A stretch of DNA of 6,517 bases from Nitrosospira multiformis. Lineage in GTDB: Bacteria > Pseudomonadota > Gammaproteobacteria > Burkholderiales > UBA11063. The stretch lies in NCBI GenBank assembly GCA_020726205.1, contig DYTA01000066.1, positions 1 to 6,517 on the forward strand, given 5' to 3'. Positions 1 through 6,517 of the stretch are shown here, in pieces. How positions within the stretch are numbered: the first letter of the stretch is position 1; each line of letters opens with the position of its first letter. A model generated the notes under the pieces. That model saw only the letters and a program-made list of their open reading frames with translations, did no database searches and was not told the DNA's origin. Both the position numbers and the translations under genes were made by a program.

Positions 1-994
1 ATCTGATATTATACCTCAACCTAAATATCTTCCCGCAGCTCATAGTTCTTCATTTACAATGTTGCCAAATGGTGATTTGATAGCTTTTTGGTTTGCTGGA
101 ACAAAAGAAGGTCGTCCAGATGTAAAAATCTGGTATTCTATTTATCATGATAGTAAATGGCAGATGGCCAAACCTATTGTAACACCAGAAATGATTGCAC
201 GAGCGAATCATCGCTACGTTTTAAAAATAGGTAATCCAGTTATTTATCGAGCACAAAATGGAGATTTACATTTATTTGTTGTTTCTGTTAGTATTGGTGG
301 GTGGTCTGGTAGTGCGTTAAATCATTTAGTCTCTAGTGATGGTGGATTAACTTGGTCTCAGCCTGAGCGTATAGTTATTAGTCCATTTTTTAATATTAGT
401 ACATTAGTTAGAACTTCTGCAGTTGGCTTAAGTGACGGTGGATTTTACTTACCAGTTTATCATGAATTTATTCGTAAATATCCAGAATTATTAAGATTTG
501 ATGCCAATGGCGAGTTTGTTGAACAAATTCGAATAACAGCTAAAAATCATATGCTTCAACCTAGTATTATGCCCACTAGTGCAAAGTCTGCTTGGGCATA
601 TTTTAGAAATAGTGCAAGAATTGGTGAATCTAGAGAGTTATTTGCGAGTTTTACCGAAGATGGTGGTAAAAAATGGAGTAATCCTATTGCTACAAATCTA
701 TTTAATCCTGATTCATCGCTAGTTGCTGCAAACTTAGCTGATGGACGTTATATTATGGTTTATAATAATCTCGATAGAAGCCACTTGTGGATTGGTGTCT
801 CTACAGATGGACTTAATTGGAAGCCTGTTTATGAACTAGAAAATACTCCAAATGATGAGTTTTCGTATCCATCGCTTCAGGTAAATAAAGATTATATTGA
901 TATTTTGTATACTAATAATCGTCAAAATATTAAACATGTGCGTTTTAGTCGAGAGTGGATCAATGAGGTAATTAAATATGCTACAGTTAATTGA
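1..994 (+). CDS. Sialidase-like BNR/Asp-box beta-propeller protein, C-terminal part (5' end outside window)
   Basis: The reading frame is open to the left edge (first full codon at base 2), so the N-terminus lies outside; the ATG at 59 is internal, because the codons before it read PAAHSSSFT, which runs straight into the family-like MLPNGDLIAFWFAGTKEG. The protein resembles the exo-alpha-sialidase/BNR_2 family of six-bladed propellers. Asp-box-like turns are visible, counting from M at 59: SSDGGLTW (92-99), TEDGGKKW (199-206) and a shortened STDGLNW (248-254). The segment HMLQPSIMP followed by AYFRNS also fits the family. Family members in free-living proteobacteria are often called sialidases without proof of activity, so the substrate is unknown; hydrolysis or binding of a surface glycan is only an inference. 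Any signal peptide would be outside the window. The stop (TGA, 992-994) overlaps the next gene by 17 bases, implying co-transcription. The fold family is fairly sure; enzymatic function is not. Confidence 0.8.
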   Translation, partial: SDIIPQPKYLPAAHSSSFTMLPNGDLIAFWFAGTKEGRPDVKIWYSIYHDSKWQMAKPIVTPEMIARANHRYVLKIGNPVIYRAQNGDLHLFVVSVSIGGWSGSALNHLVSSDGGLTWSQPERIVISPFFNISTLVRTSAVGLSDGGFYLPVYHEFIRKYPELLRFDANGEFVEQIRITAKNHMLQPSIMPTSAKSAWAYFRNSARIGESRELFASFTEDGGKKWSNPIATNLFNPDSSLVAANLADGRYIMVYNNLDRSHLWIGVSTDGLNWKPVYELENTPNDEFSYPSLQVNKDYIDILYTNNRQNIKHVRFSREWINEVIKYATVN

Positions 995-1580
995 AGTTTA
1001 TCAATTAGGAATTTATTCGCTTGCAATAGCTATTTTAATTACATATATTTCAACATTGCCTAAAAAATCACTCTTTGCAAGTAGTTTGTTATTTTTAACT
1101 ATTTTGTTGTTAATTAATTTAGTACCGATACATCGAGGGAGTTCACTGGTAGAAATATTGCGTGGTGTCATTGGTGATGTTAGTACTGCAAGTGGATGCT
1201 TATTAATTTTTATTATAGTTGAACAATTTAATTTTAATGAGAGCAAGACAAAAATTTTAAGTCTTTATGAAACGATATTTTTGTGTCTACTAGGACTTTT
1301 GTTATATCTATCAACATTTGGTTTTATTAGTTTTGATTTATACCATCTTGGATATTTATCTCCAAATATGTTGTTATTTTTTGCGGTGATTATATTCTTA
1401 TTGATTTTAAGTAATCGTCGATTAGGTTATATATGGTTATTTGCAATAATTAGTTTTTATTTTAAGTTACAATCTTCAAATAATTTATGGGATTATTTAT
1501 ATGATCCAATTTTGTGGTTATCATTGACTACTGACTTATTATCTAAAGCTTTTAATTATAAATTTCGTAGAGTAAATTAG
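978..1580 (+). CDS. Multi-pass inner-membrane protein of unknown function, partner of the sialidase-like gene
   Basis: I do not recognise a named family. The 200-residue product is strongly hydrophobic, with about five to six likely membrane segments near residues 10-27, 31-49, 66-84, 99-117, 127-145 and 149-164. Two polar stretches stand out as possible functional sites: IHRGSSLVEILRGVIGD (51-67), placed between the second and third helices, and NNLWDYLYDPILW (168-180) near the C-terminus. The tail is basic (KFRRVN). The ATG at 978 is preceded by GAGG at 965-968 with a 9-base gap, supporting this start inside the end of the upstream gene. The 17-base overlap suggests translational coupling and a shared role, perhaps at the envelope, but this is inference. 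The TAG stop (1578-1580) forms the base of the following hairpin. It is a real gene on the strength of its length, ribosome site and coherent helix pattern. Confidence 0.8.
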   Translation: MLQLIEVYQLGIYSLAIAILITYISTLPKKSLFASSLLFLTILLLINLVPIHRGSSLVEILRGVIGDVSTASGCLLIFIIVEQFNFNESKTKILSLYETIFLCLLGLLLYLSTFGFISFDLYHLGYLSPNMLLFFAVIIFLLILSNRRLGYIWLFAIISFYFKLQSSNNLWDYLYDPILWLSLTTDLLSKAFNYKFRRVN

Positions 1581-1610
1581 AAATTGGCAGAATAAATCTG
1601 CCAATTTCTA
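1578..1610. terminator. Perfect hairpin between convergent genes, probable bidirectional terminator
   Basis: A 13-bp perfect inverted repeat (arms 1578-1590 and 1598-1610) encloses a 7-base AT loop (1591-1597). The core is TTGGCAG/CTGCCAA, flanked within the stem by A-rich and T-rich stretches (GAAA on one side, TTTC on the other), so either strand gives a stem followed by U-rich sequence. It sits exactly where the + strand membrane-protein gene and the - strand galU gene converge, and both TAG stops are in the arms. The U-tract is short, so efficiency is uncertain. Confidence 0.75.
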
Positions 1611-2486
1611 TAATTCAAGCTTTAACTGCTGTAAATAGTTTCTCAGTTCTTTACCTATTTCAGGATGTTTTAGTCCTAAATTAATAGTAGCTTCTAAATA
1701 ACCTAATTTTGAACCACAGTCATATCTTTTACCTTCAATTATGTGAGCAAAAATAGCTTCATAGTGCAGTACTTCAGAAATTGCATCTGTAAGCTGAATT
1801 TCACCACCAACTCCTCGCTTAGTATTTTTTAACTCTGTAAAAATTCGAGGTGTTAAAATGTAGCGTCCTACAGCCGCTAAATTTGATGTTGCATCAGATG
1901 GTTGTGGTTTTTCTACGATCCTTTCAATTTTATTAAATTTGAGAGAGTCATCAGACAATTTTACAATCCCATAAGATGATACATCTTCTAATTCAACTTC
2001 ATGTACACCTAAAACAGATGAACCTGTTTGTTCATATACTTTAACCATTTGAGCTAGTGCACCAGGATTTGCATCTATTAACTCATCTGCTAAAATAACA
2101 GCAAAAGGCTCATTTCCAACCACTGAACTAGCAGTTAATACCGCATGACCTAATCCAAGTGCCTCAGCTTGACGAATATATATACAATTAACATTGTTAG
2201 GTAAAATATTTTGTACAATATCTAATAACTTTGTCTTGTTTTTTAGTTCTAACTCTGTTTCTAACTCATAAGCCTTATCAAAATGATCTTCAATTGAACG
2301 CTTGTTTCGTCCTGTAATAAAAATCAATTCTGTAATTCCAGCATTAATAGCTTCTTCTACAGCATACTGAATTAGTGGTTTATCAACTACAGGCAACATC
2401 TCTTTTGGTGATGCTTTTGTTGCTGGCAAAAATCGTGTGCCCATTCCAGCAACTGGAAACACGGCCTTAGTGATTTTTGGTGTCAT
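1608..2486 (-). CDS. galU: UTP-glucose-1-phosphate uridylyltransferase
   Basis: GalU converts UTP and glucose-1-phosphate to UDP-glucose and pyrophosphate in the cytoplasm, supplying glucosyl donors for LPS, exopolysaccharide and related sugars. The 292-residue length is normal for bacterial GalU. Family motifs appear in order: nucleotide-binding [19 protein letters not shown] (14-32), [11 protein letters not shown] (36-46), [13 protein letters not shown] (105-117), LADELID (132-138) with the probable metal-binding Asp at 134, VEKP (191-194), GRYILTP (207-213), [10 protein letters not shown] (227-236) and [12 protein letters not shown] (255-266). Many relatives have LADD where this has LADE, a mild change. 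The ATG at 2484-2486 lies 2 bases after the yggX-type gene's stop and has AGGA at 2495-2498 inside that gene, so translation is probably coupled. It is the last gene of the four-gene operon; its TAG stop is in the terminator stem. Confidence 0.97.
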   Translation of the reverse strand: MTPKITKAVFPVAGMGTRFLPATKASPKEMLPVVDKPLIQYAVEEAINAGITELIFITGRNKRSIEDHFDKAYELETELELKNKTKLLDIVQNILPNNVNCIYIRQAEALGLGHAVLTASSVVGNEPFAVILADELIDANPGALAQMVKVYEQTGSSVLGVHEVELEDVSSYGIVKLSDDSLKFNKIERIVEKPQPSDATSNLAAVGRYILTPRIFTELKNTKRGVGGEIQLTDAISEVLHYEAIFAHIIEGKRYDCGSKLGYLEATINLGLKHPEIGKELRNYLQQLKLEL

Positions 2487-2488
2487 AA

Positions 2489-2725
2489 CTATTTTCCTGC
2501 AAAGAAATAATACTCTAGCTGTTGACGTAAGTATTTGCGAGCAGATTCATCAGATAAATTTAAACGATTTTCGTTAATAATCATTGTTTGTTGTTTAATC
2601 CATCCTTGCCAAGCTTCTTTGGATACATTTGTTAGAATTTTTTGTCCTAATTCACCAGGAAGAGGTGGAAAATCTAATCCTTCAGCTTCAATACCAAGTT
2701 TAATACAATTTACTAATTTAGCCAT
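2489..2725 (-). CDS. yggX: Probable Fe(II)-trafficking protein, YggX family, short C-terminus
   Basis: YggX-family proteins are small cytoplasmic proteins linked to iron handling and protection of iron-sulfur clusters from oxidation. The match runs from the N-terminus: [16 protein letters not shown] with the conserved Cys7, then [18 protein letters not shown], the [12 protein letters not shown] block (46-57), and [13 protein letters not shown]. The product has 78 residues against about 90 for typical members: the C-terminal tail after the YFF-G motif, usually around ten residues, is missing. This looks natural, since the frame has TAG and then TGA two codons later, the latter overlapping the galU ATG as ATGA. 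The start has AAGGGG 7 bases upstream on the minus strand (2733-2738). It lies 11 bases after fabF and 2 bases before galU. Its place in the operon gives no specific clue to partners. Confidence 0.93.
   Translation of the reverse strand: MAKLVNCIKLGIEAEGLDFPPLPGELGQKILTNVSKEAWQGWIKQQTMIINENRLNLSDESARKYLRQQLEYYFFAGK
2495..2498 (-). promoter_or_regulatory. galU ribosome binding site inside the yggX-type gene
   Basis: On the minus strand AGGA lies 8 bases before the galU ATG, within the last codons of the upstream gene (GCA GGA AAA TAG TT ATG). The position supports the galU start chosen and coupling between the two genes. Confidence 0.65.
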
Positions 2726-2736
2726 TTTTTAACCCC

Positions 2737-3972
2737 TTAAATTTTTTTGAAAATTATTGTAGAATTTGTACCGCCGAAACCAAATGAGTTTGACATAGCA
2801 TATTCTATTGAACGCTCTTTCGCTTGATTTGGTGTATAGTCTAAATCACATGCATCATCTTGATCATGTAAGTTAATCGTTGGTGGAATCACACCATTTT
2901 TTAGTGCCATGATTGTATATACAGCTTCAATTGCACTTGCTGCACCTAATAAATGACCAGTCATTGATTTAGTTGAACTAACAGACAAATTATATGCATG
3001 TTGTCCAAATATATTTTTCAATGCATTTGTTTCATTTATATCACCGAGAGGTGTTGATGTACCATGTGCATTAACATATCCAATTTGCTCAGGATTAATT
3101 TTTGCATTACGCAATGCCATTTGCATACTGTTGGCAGGTCCTTCAACGGTTGGTGCAGTAATGTGATTAGCATCAGAACTTGCGCCAAATCCTACAACCT
3201 CAGCATAAATTTTTGCGCCACGATTTTTTGCATGTTCATATTCTTCTAAAACTAAAATCGCTGAACCTTCACCTATAACAAACCCATCTCTACCTTTATC
3301 CCATGGACGAGATGCAGTAGTTGGATCATCATTACGAGTTGATAGTGCTTTCATAGCATTAAATCCACCTACACCCAATCCGCAAATTGTACTTTCGCCA
3401 CCGCCAGCAAGCATAATATCGCTATCACCATATTCAATATATCTTGCTGCATCGCCAATGCAATGATTACTTGATGCACAAGCACTCACAATTCCATAAC
3501 TAACACCACGGTAGCCATAAATAATTGATAATTGTCCTGTAATCATATTACCTAGTGCACCTGGGATAAAAAATGGAGAAATTCTTCTTGCTCCTTTTTC
3601 GCTTAGGCTTATCGCCTCTGCTTCAATTGATGGTAGACCACCAATTCCAGATCCAATAATAAGACCAACTCGATCTTTATTTAGATTTTCTAGTGTATCT
3701 AATCCTGCATCTCGTACTGCTTGAACTCCTGCAACCATACCTAGTTGTATAAAACGATCCATTCTTCTTGCATCACGACTATTTACAAATCCCTCAGTTG
3801 TGAAATTTTTAACTTCACCTGCAATTTTTGTAGCAAAATTAGTTGTGTCAAATTGAGTAATTAAATCAATACCACTTACACCTTTTACTATGCTTTTCCA
3901 GTTAGTATCTAAATCATTACCTACTGGCGAAATAATTCCTATTCCTGTTACGACAACTCTGCGTTTAGTCAT
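2737..3972 (-). CDS. fabF: 3-oxoacyl-[acyl-carrier-protein] synthase II
   Basis: FabF condenses malonyl-ACP with acyl-ACP in type II fatty-acid elongation, in the cytoplasm. At 411 residues it is family-typical and complete. The thiolase-fold active site is intact: nucleophile Cys165 in SACASSNHC, His303 in NAHGTSTPLGD, Lys335 in SSTKSMTGH and His340 in the same motif. Other signatures are VVVTGIGIISPVGND at the N-terminus, RPWDKGRDGFVIGEGS (222-237) and the C-terminal NSFGFGGTN (395-403) loop. The ATG at 3970-3972 follows AGGAG with about 7 bases between, inside the 15-base gap after ppsA, so the gene is probably transcribed from the ppsA side. No acpP, fabG or fabD adjoins it here; the usual fab cluster is absent from this window, so it may be a separate or only copy of fabF. 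FabB is less likely given the length and the motif forms. Confidence 0.96.
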   Translation of the reverse strand: MTKRRVVVTGIGIISPVGNDLDTNWKSIVKGVSGIDLITQFDTTNFATKIAGEVKNFTTEGFVNSRDARRMDRFIQLGMVAGVQAVRDAGLDTLENLNKDRVGLIIGSGIGGLPSIEAEAISLSEKGARRISPFFIPGALGNMITGQLSIIYGYRGVSYGIVSACASSNHCIGDAARYIEYGDSDIMLAGGGESTICGLGVGGFNAMKALSTRNDDPTTASRPWDKGRDGFVIGEGSAILVLEEYEHAKNRGAKIYAEVVGFGASSDANHITAPTVEGPANSMQMALRNAKINPEQIGYVNAHGTSTPLGDINETNALKNIFGQHAYNLSVSSTKSMTGHLLGAASAIEAVYTIMALKNGVIPPTINLHDQDDACDLDYTPNQAKERSIEYAMSNSFGFGGTNSTIIFKKI

Positions 3973-3987
3973 CTAAATGCTCCTATT

Positions 3988-6372
3988 CTAAATATTTGTA
4001 TTTAAGTGTTCATATAAATATAACCATGTATCAACTACGGTATCTGGGTTTAGTGAAATTGTTTCAATTCCTTCATCAATTAACCATTTGGCAAAGTCAG
4101 GATGATCGGAAGGACCTTGTCCACAAATTCCTACATATTTATTGTGTTTACGGCAAGCACTAATTGCCATATGTAGCATAGCTTTAACTGCATCGTTTCG
4201 TTCGTCAAAAGATGATGCAATGCTACCATTTGAATCTCGGTCTATACCAAGTGTTAATTGAGTCATATCATTTGAGCCAATTGAAAATCCATCAAAATAC
4301 TCAAGAAACTGTTCTGCTAATATTGCATTTGATGGAATTTCACACATCATATATATGTTAAGTCCATCAACACCTCGTTCCAACCCATTTTCACTAAGTA
4401 ACCTAATTACTTCTTTTGCTTCTGCAGTTGTTCGCACAAATGGAATCATTATCGTGACATTATCTAATCCCATTCCTTTGCGAACTTTATTGATTGCCAT
4501 GCACTCTAAGTCAAAACAATCGCGGAAACTAGGTGCAATATATCGTGATGCACCACGAAATCCCATCATTGGATTTTCTTCTATTGGCTCGTAAAGTTTA
4601 CCACCAATTAAATTTGAATACTCATTTGATTTAAAATCTGATAATCTTACAATAACTTTTTTAGGATAGAATGCTGCTGCAATTGTAGCAATTCCTTCCG
4701 ATAATCTATCTACATAATATTCTACGGGACTTGGATATCCAGCAATTTTATCTGCAACAGTTGATTTTAATGGTTCTGGTAAACTATCAAACTCAAGTAA
4801 TGCTTTGGGGTGAATACCGATTTGACGATTGATAATGAACTCTAAACGAGCTAGACCAACACCAAAATTTGGAGTACTTGAAAAATTAAATGCTAATTCT
4901 GGATTACCAACATTCATCATAATATCTACAGGTAATTTAGGCATATTAACAACATCTAATTCCAAGACTTCAATATTTAAATGTCCATCATAGACATGAC
5001 CAGTATCACCTTCACAACATGATACGGTTACAGCTTGACCTTCTTTTAGAACTTCAGTAGCATTCTCACAACCAACAATTGCTGGAATACCTAATTCACG
5101 AGCAATAATTGCAGCATGGCAAGTTCGTCCTCCACGATTAGTTACAATCGCAGCCGCACGTTTCATAACTGGTTCCCAATCAGGATCTGTCATATCAGTT
5201 ACTAAAATATCACCAGCTTTTACGCTATCCATTTCAGAGTGATCTTTTACTAAACGAACAAAACCTTGCGCTGCTTTTTGTCCAACGGCACGACCTTCAG
5301 CTAAGATATTTCCTCTTTCACGTAAGTGATAGCGAATTTGTTTACCTTGTTGATTTTCTTGTGATTTTACTGTTTCAGGACGAGCTTGTAAAATATATAT
5401 TTTGCCATCAATTCCATCTTTACCCCATTCAATATCCATTGGGCATTGGTAATGTTCTTCAATAATTACTGCAAAGTGACCTAATTCAATTGCATCTTTA
5501 TCATTTATTGAAAATATAGTTCGCTCGTTAATTGGAACTCCGACAGTTTGTACTGATTTTCCAGGTACATTTGCGTTAGTGAATTCCATACGCATTGCTT
5601 TACTACCAACATTTTTACGAATAATAGGGTATTTATTTGATTTTAAATTTGGTTTATATACATAAAATTCATCTGGATTTACCATACCCTGTACAACACA
5701 TTCACCAAGCCCGTAACTAGAAGTTATAAATACAACTTTATGAAATCCTGATTCTGTATCAACAGTAAACATTACACCAGAACTAGCTTTATCTGACCGA
5801 ACCATTTTTTGGATGCCCGCAGATAAATAAATTAAGGAGTGATCAAAGCCTTTATGTACACGGTACGCAATTGCGCGGTCATTATACAATGAAGCAAATA
5901 CTTGTTTTACAGCTGATTTTAAGTTGTCTAATCCACTAATGTTTAAAAATGTATCTTGTTGTCCTGCAAATGATGCATCAGGTAAATCTTCTGCTGTAGC
6001 TGAAGAGCGAACCGCTACAGATATTTCATCACCATAGCGTTCCATCATTTGATTGTATGCAATTTCTAAGTCATGTTCAAAATCAGCTGGAAATGGAGCA
6101 TTCATTACCCAAGACTGAATTTCTTTGCCTGCTTTCGCTAATTCAATCACATTATCCACATCTAACTTTGCTAGTACATTATCTATTTTAGCCTTTAGTC
6201 CATCTGATTCAAGGAATTTTTTGTATGCTTGAGCTGTAGTCGCAAATCCACCAGGGACTCTAATTCCCTTACTATCTAGTTGTGAGATCATTTCGCCAAG
6301 AGAGGCATTTTTGCCTCCAACTTCATTAACATCTGTCATTCTCAAGTCTTCAAACCAAATGATATTTTTCAT
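3988..6372 (-). CDS. ppsA: Phosphoenolpyruvate synthase (pyruvate, water dikinase)
   Basis: This enzyme makes PEP, AMP and phosphate from pyruvate, ATP and water, the entry step of gluconeogenesis from pyruvate. From the ATG at 6370-6372 it has 794 residues, close to the roughly 792 of the E. coli enzyme. Three domains are visible in order. The N-terminal ATP-grasp domain (about 14-340) has [20 protein letters not shown] (119-138) and ends at QARPETV. The swivelling phosphohistidine domain (about 380-460) has [14 protein letters not shown] with catalytic His419. The PEP/pyruvate-binding barrel (about 480-790) has [40 protein letters not shown] and [11 protein letters not shown] with Cys750. 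Thr417, two residues before the His, matches the site that PpsR-type regulatory kinases modify in relatives, so such control is possible. An upstream in-frame TTG (6376-6378) would add two residues but is only 2 bases from the GGAG. It is the first gene of the operon. Confidence 0.97.
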   Translation of the reverse strand: MKNIIWFEDLRMTDVNEVGGKNASLGEMISQLDSKGIRVPGGFATTAQAYKKFLESDGLKAKIDNVLAKLDVDNVIELAKAGKEIQSWVMNAPFPADFEHDLEIAYNQMMERYGDEISVAVRSSATAEDLPDASFAGQQDTFLNISGLDNLKSAVKQVFASLYNDRAIAYRVHKGFDHSLIYLSAGIQKMVRSDKASSGVMFTVDTESGFHKVVFITSSYGLGECVVQGMVNPDEFYVYKPNLKSNKYPIIRKNVGSKAMRMEFTNANVPGKSVQTVGVPINERTIFSINDKDAIELGHFAVIIEEHYQCPMDIEWGKDGIDGKIYILQARPETVKSQENQQGKQIRYHLRERGNILAEGRAVGQKAAQGFVRLVKDHSEMDSVKAGDILVTDMTDPDWEPVMKRAAAIVTNRGGRTCHAAIIARELGIPAIVGCENATEVLKEGQAVTVSCCEGDTGHVYDGHLNIEVLELDVVNMPKLPVDIMMNVGNPELAFNFSSTPNFGVGLARLEFIINRQIGIHPKALLEFDSLPEPLKSTVADKIAGYPSPVEYYVDRLSEGIATIAAAFYPKKVIVRLSDFKSNEYSNLIGGKLYEPIEENPMMGFRGASRYIAPSFRDCFDLECMAINKVRKGMGLDNVTIMIPFVRTTAEAKEVIRLLSENGLERGVDGLNIYMMCEIPSNAILAEQFLEYFDGFSIGSNDMTQLTLGIDRDSNGSIASSFDERNDAVKAMLHMAISACRKHNKYVGICGQGPSDHPDFAKWLIDEGIETISLNPDTVVDTWLYLYEHLNTNI

Positions 6373-6380
6373 AACCAATA

Positions 6381-6384
6381 CTCC
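6381..6384 (-). promoter_or_regulatory. ppsA ribosome binding site that fixes the start
   Basis: GGAG on the minus strand lies 8 bases before the ATG at 6372 but only 2 bases before the upstream in-frame TTG at 6378. The spacing favours the ATG, which also gives the family-like N-terminus [12 protein letters not shown]. Confidence 0.75.
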
Positions 6385-6401
6385 AAAGTTAGATATATAA
6401 T

Positions 6402-6415
6402 TAGTAATTTTACTA
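6402..6415. repeat. 14-base palindrome upstream of ppsA
   Basis: TAGTAA and TTACTA are perfect inverted arms separated by two bases, and overlap the candidate -10 box. It could be an operator, but six-base arms in AT-rich DNA may be chance. Confidence 0.3.
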
Positions 6416-6436
6416 TTTATTATGTGTTATCTGCAA
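6407..6436 (-). promoter_or_regulatory. Weak sigma-70-like promoter candidate for the ppsA operon
   Basis: Read on the minus strand, TTGCAG (6431-6436) and TAAAAT (6407-6412) are 18 bases apart. The -10 box matches consensus in five of six bases, but the -35 box only in three of six. It would start transcription about 30 bases before the ppsA start codon. The region is very AT-rich, so such matches arise easily; this is a candidate only. Confidence 0.25.
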
Positions 6437-6517
6437 GGTACATTTTATTTTACTGTTCTTATTTAATTTAGGGGCTAGACAATCAAAGCACATTTAAAGG
6501 TGTGGTAATATATTGTC

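Larger units (their letters stand above)
6373..6517. other. Gene-free region upstream of ppsA
   Basis: These 145 bases contain the ppsA ribosome site and the promoter and palindrome candidates. No start of a divergent gene, such as a ppsR-type regulator often found beside ppsA, can be recognised before the window ends. A TGGTAATAT (6503-6511) resembling an extended -10 on the + strand hints that a divergent transcript could begin just beyond the edge, but this is weak. Confidence 0.5.

Noticed and set aside
59..61. ATG as the true start of the sialidase-like gene
   Set aside because: The frame is open to the window edge and the residues encoded before this ATG continue the family-like sequence, so the gene starts outside.
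1013..1246. 77-codon minus-strand open frame
   Set aside because: It lies wholly inside the membrane-protein gene, opposite its helix-coding codons, with no recognisable family or credible product.
2535..2732. 65-codon plus-strand open frame
   Set aside because: It is antisense to the well-supported YggX-family gene and has no recognisable product.
3064..3249. 61-codon plus-strand open frame
   Set aside because: It is antisense to conserved fabF codons, including the region around the catalytic His303, and looks like a shadow.
4355..4594. 79-codon plus-strand open frame
   Set aside because: It is antisense to conserved ppsA C-terminal domain motifs; its low-complexity product resembles no known protein.
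6476..6511. Plus-strand promoter TAGACA plus TAATAT for a divergent gene
   Set aside because: TAGACA is close to the -35 consensus, but the spacing of 24 bases to TAATAT is too long for a sigma-70 promoter.
1..6517. Mobile element, CRISPR array, tRNA, defence system or toxin-antitoxin pair
   Set aside because: No transposase, repeated spacers, cloverleaf-like sequence, nuclease or toxin-like small gene pair is visible; nearly all the sequence is accounted for by the six genes.

Overview
The window is AT-rich (roughly one-third G+C by eye) and densely coded. It carries five complete protein genes and one partial one. The protein sequences look proteobacterial: the Fe-trafficking protein has the '[14 protein letters not shown]' form that I associate with beta- and some gammaproteobacteria, and GalU, FabF and PEP synthase are of ordinary proteobacterial type. 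Together with the low G+C and short gaps, this suggests a streamlined or host-associated beta-/gammaproteobacterium, for example a SUP05/thiotrophic-symbiont-like or small-genome methylotroph-like lineage. That placement is an inference; the sequence does not fix a genus.

Left part (1-1580, + strand): the C-terminal part of a sialidase-like (BNR/Asp-box) beta-propeller protein, cut by the left window edge. It is followed, with a 17-base overlap and its own ribosome site, by a 200-residue multi-pass membrane protein of unknown function. The overlap implies one transcript and probably a shared job. This pair is the least understood part of the window.

Junction (1578-1610): a perfect 13-bp inverted repeat with a 7-base loop lies between the two convergent transcription units. 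The TAG stop codons of the membrane-protein gene and of galU are the outermost base pairs of the two arms, so one hairpin probably ends both operons.

Right part (1608-6372, - strand, read right to left): ppsA (PEP synthase), fabF (beta-ketoacyl-ACP synthase II), a YggX-type Fe(II)-trafficking protein and galU (UTP-glucose-1-phosphate uridylyltransferase). Gaps are 15, 11 and 2 bases and each gene has a Shine-Dalgarno sequence, so this is very likely one operon. It makes PEP from pyruvate, elongates fatty acids, supports iron-sulfur metabolism and makes UDP-glucose: a housekeeping set linking gluconeogenesis to envelope precursors.

Right edge (6373-6517): 145 bases without a recognisable gene. 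They hold the ppsA ribosome site, a weak promoter candidate overlapping a small palindrome, and a 6-bp inverted repeat that reaches the window end.

I found no tRNA, rRNA, CRISPR array, insertion sequence or clear sign of recent transfer. The window is mostly ordinary core metabolism, with one poorly characterised gene pair.
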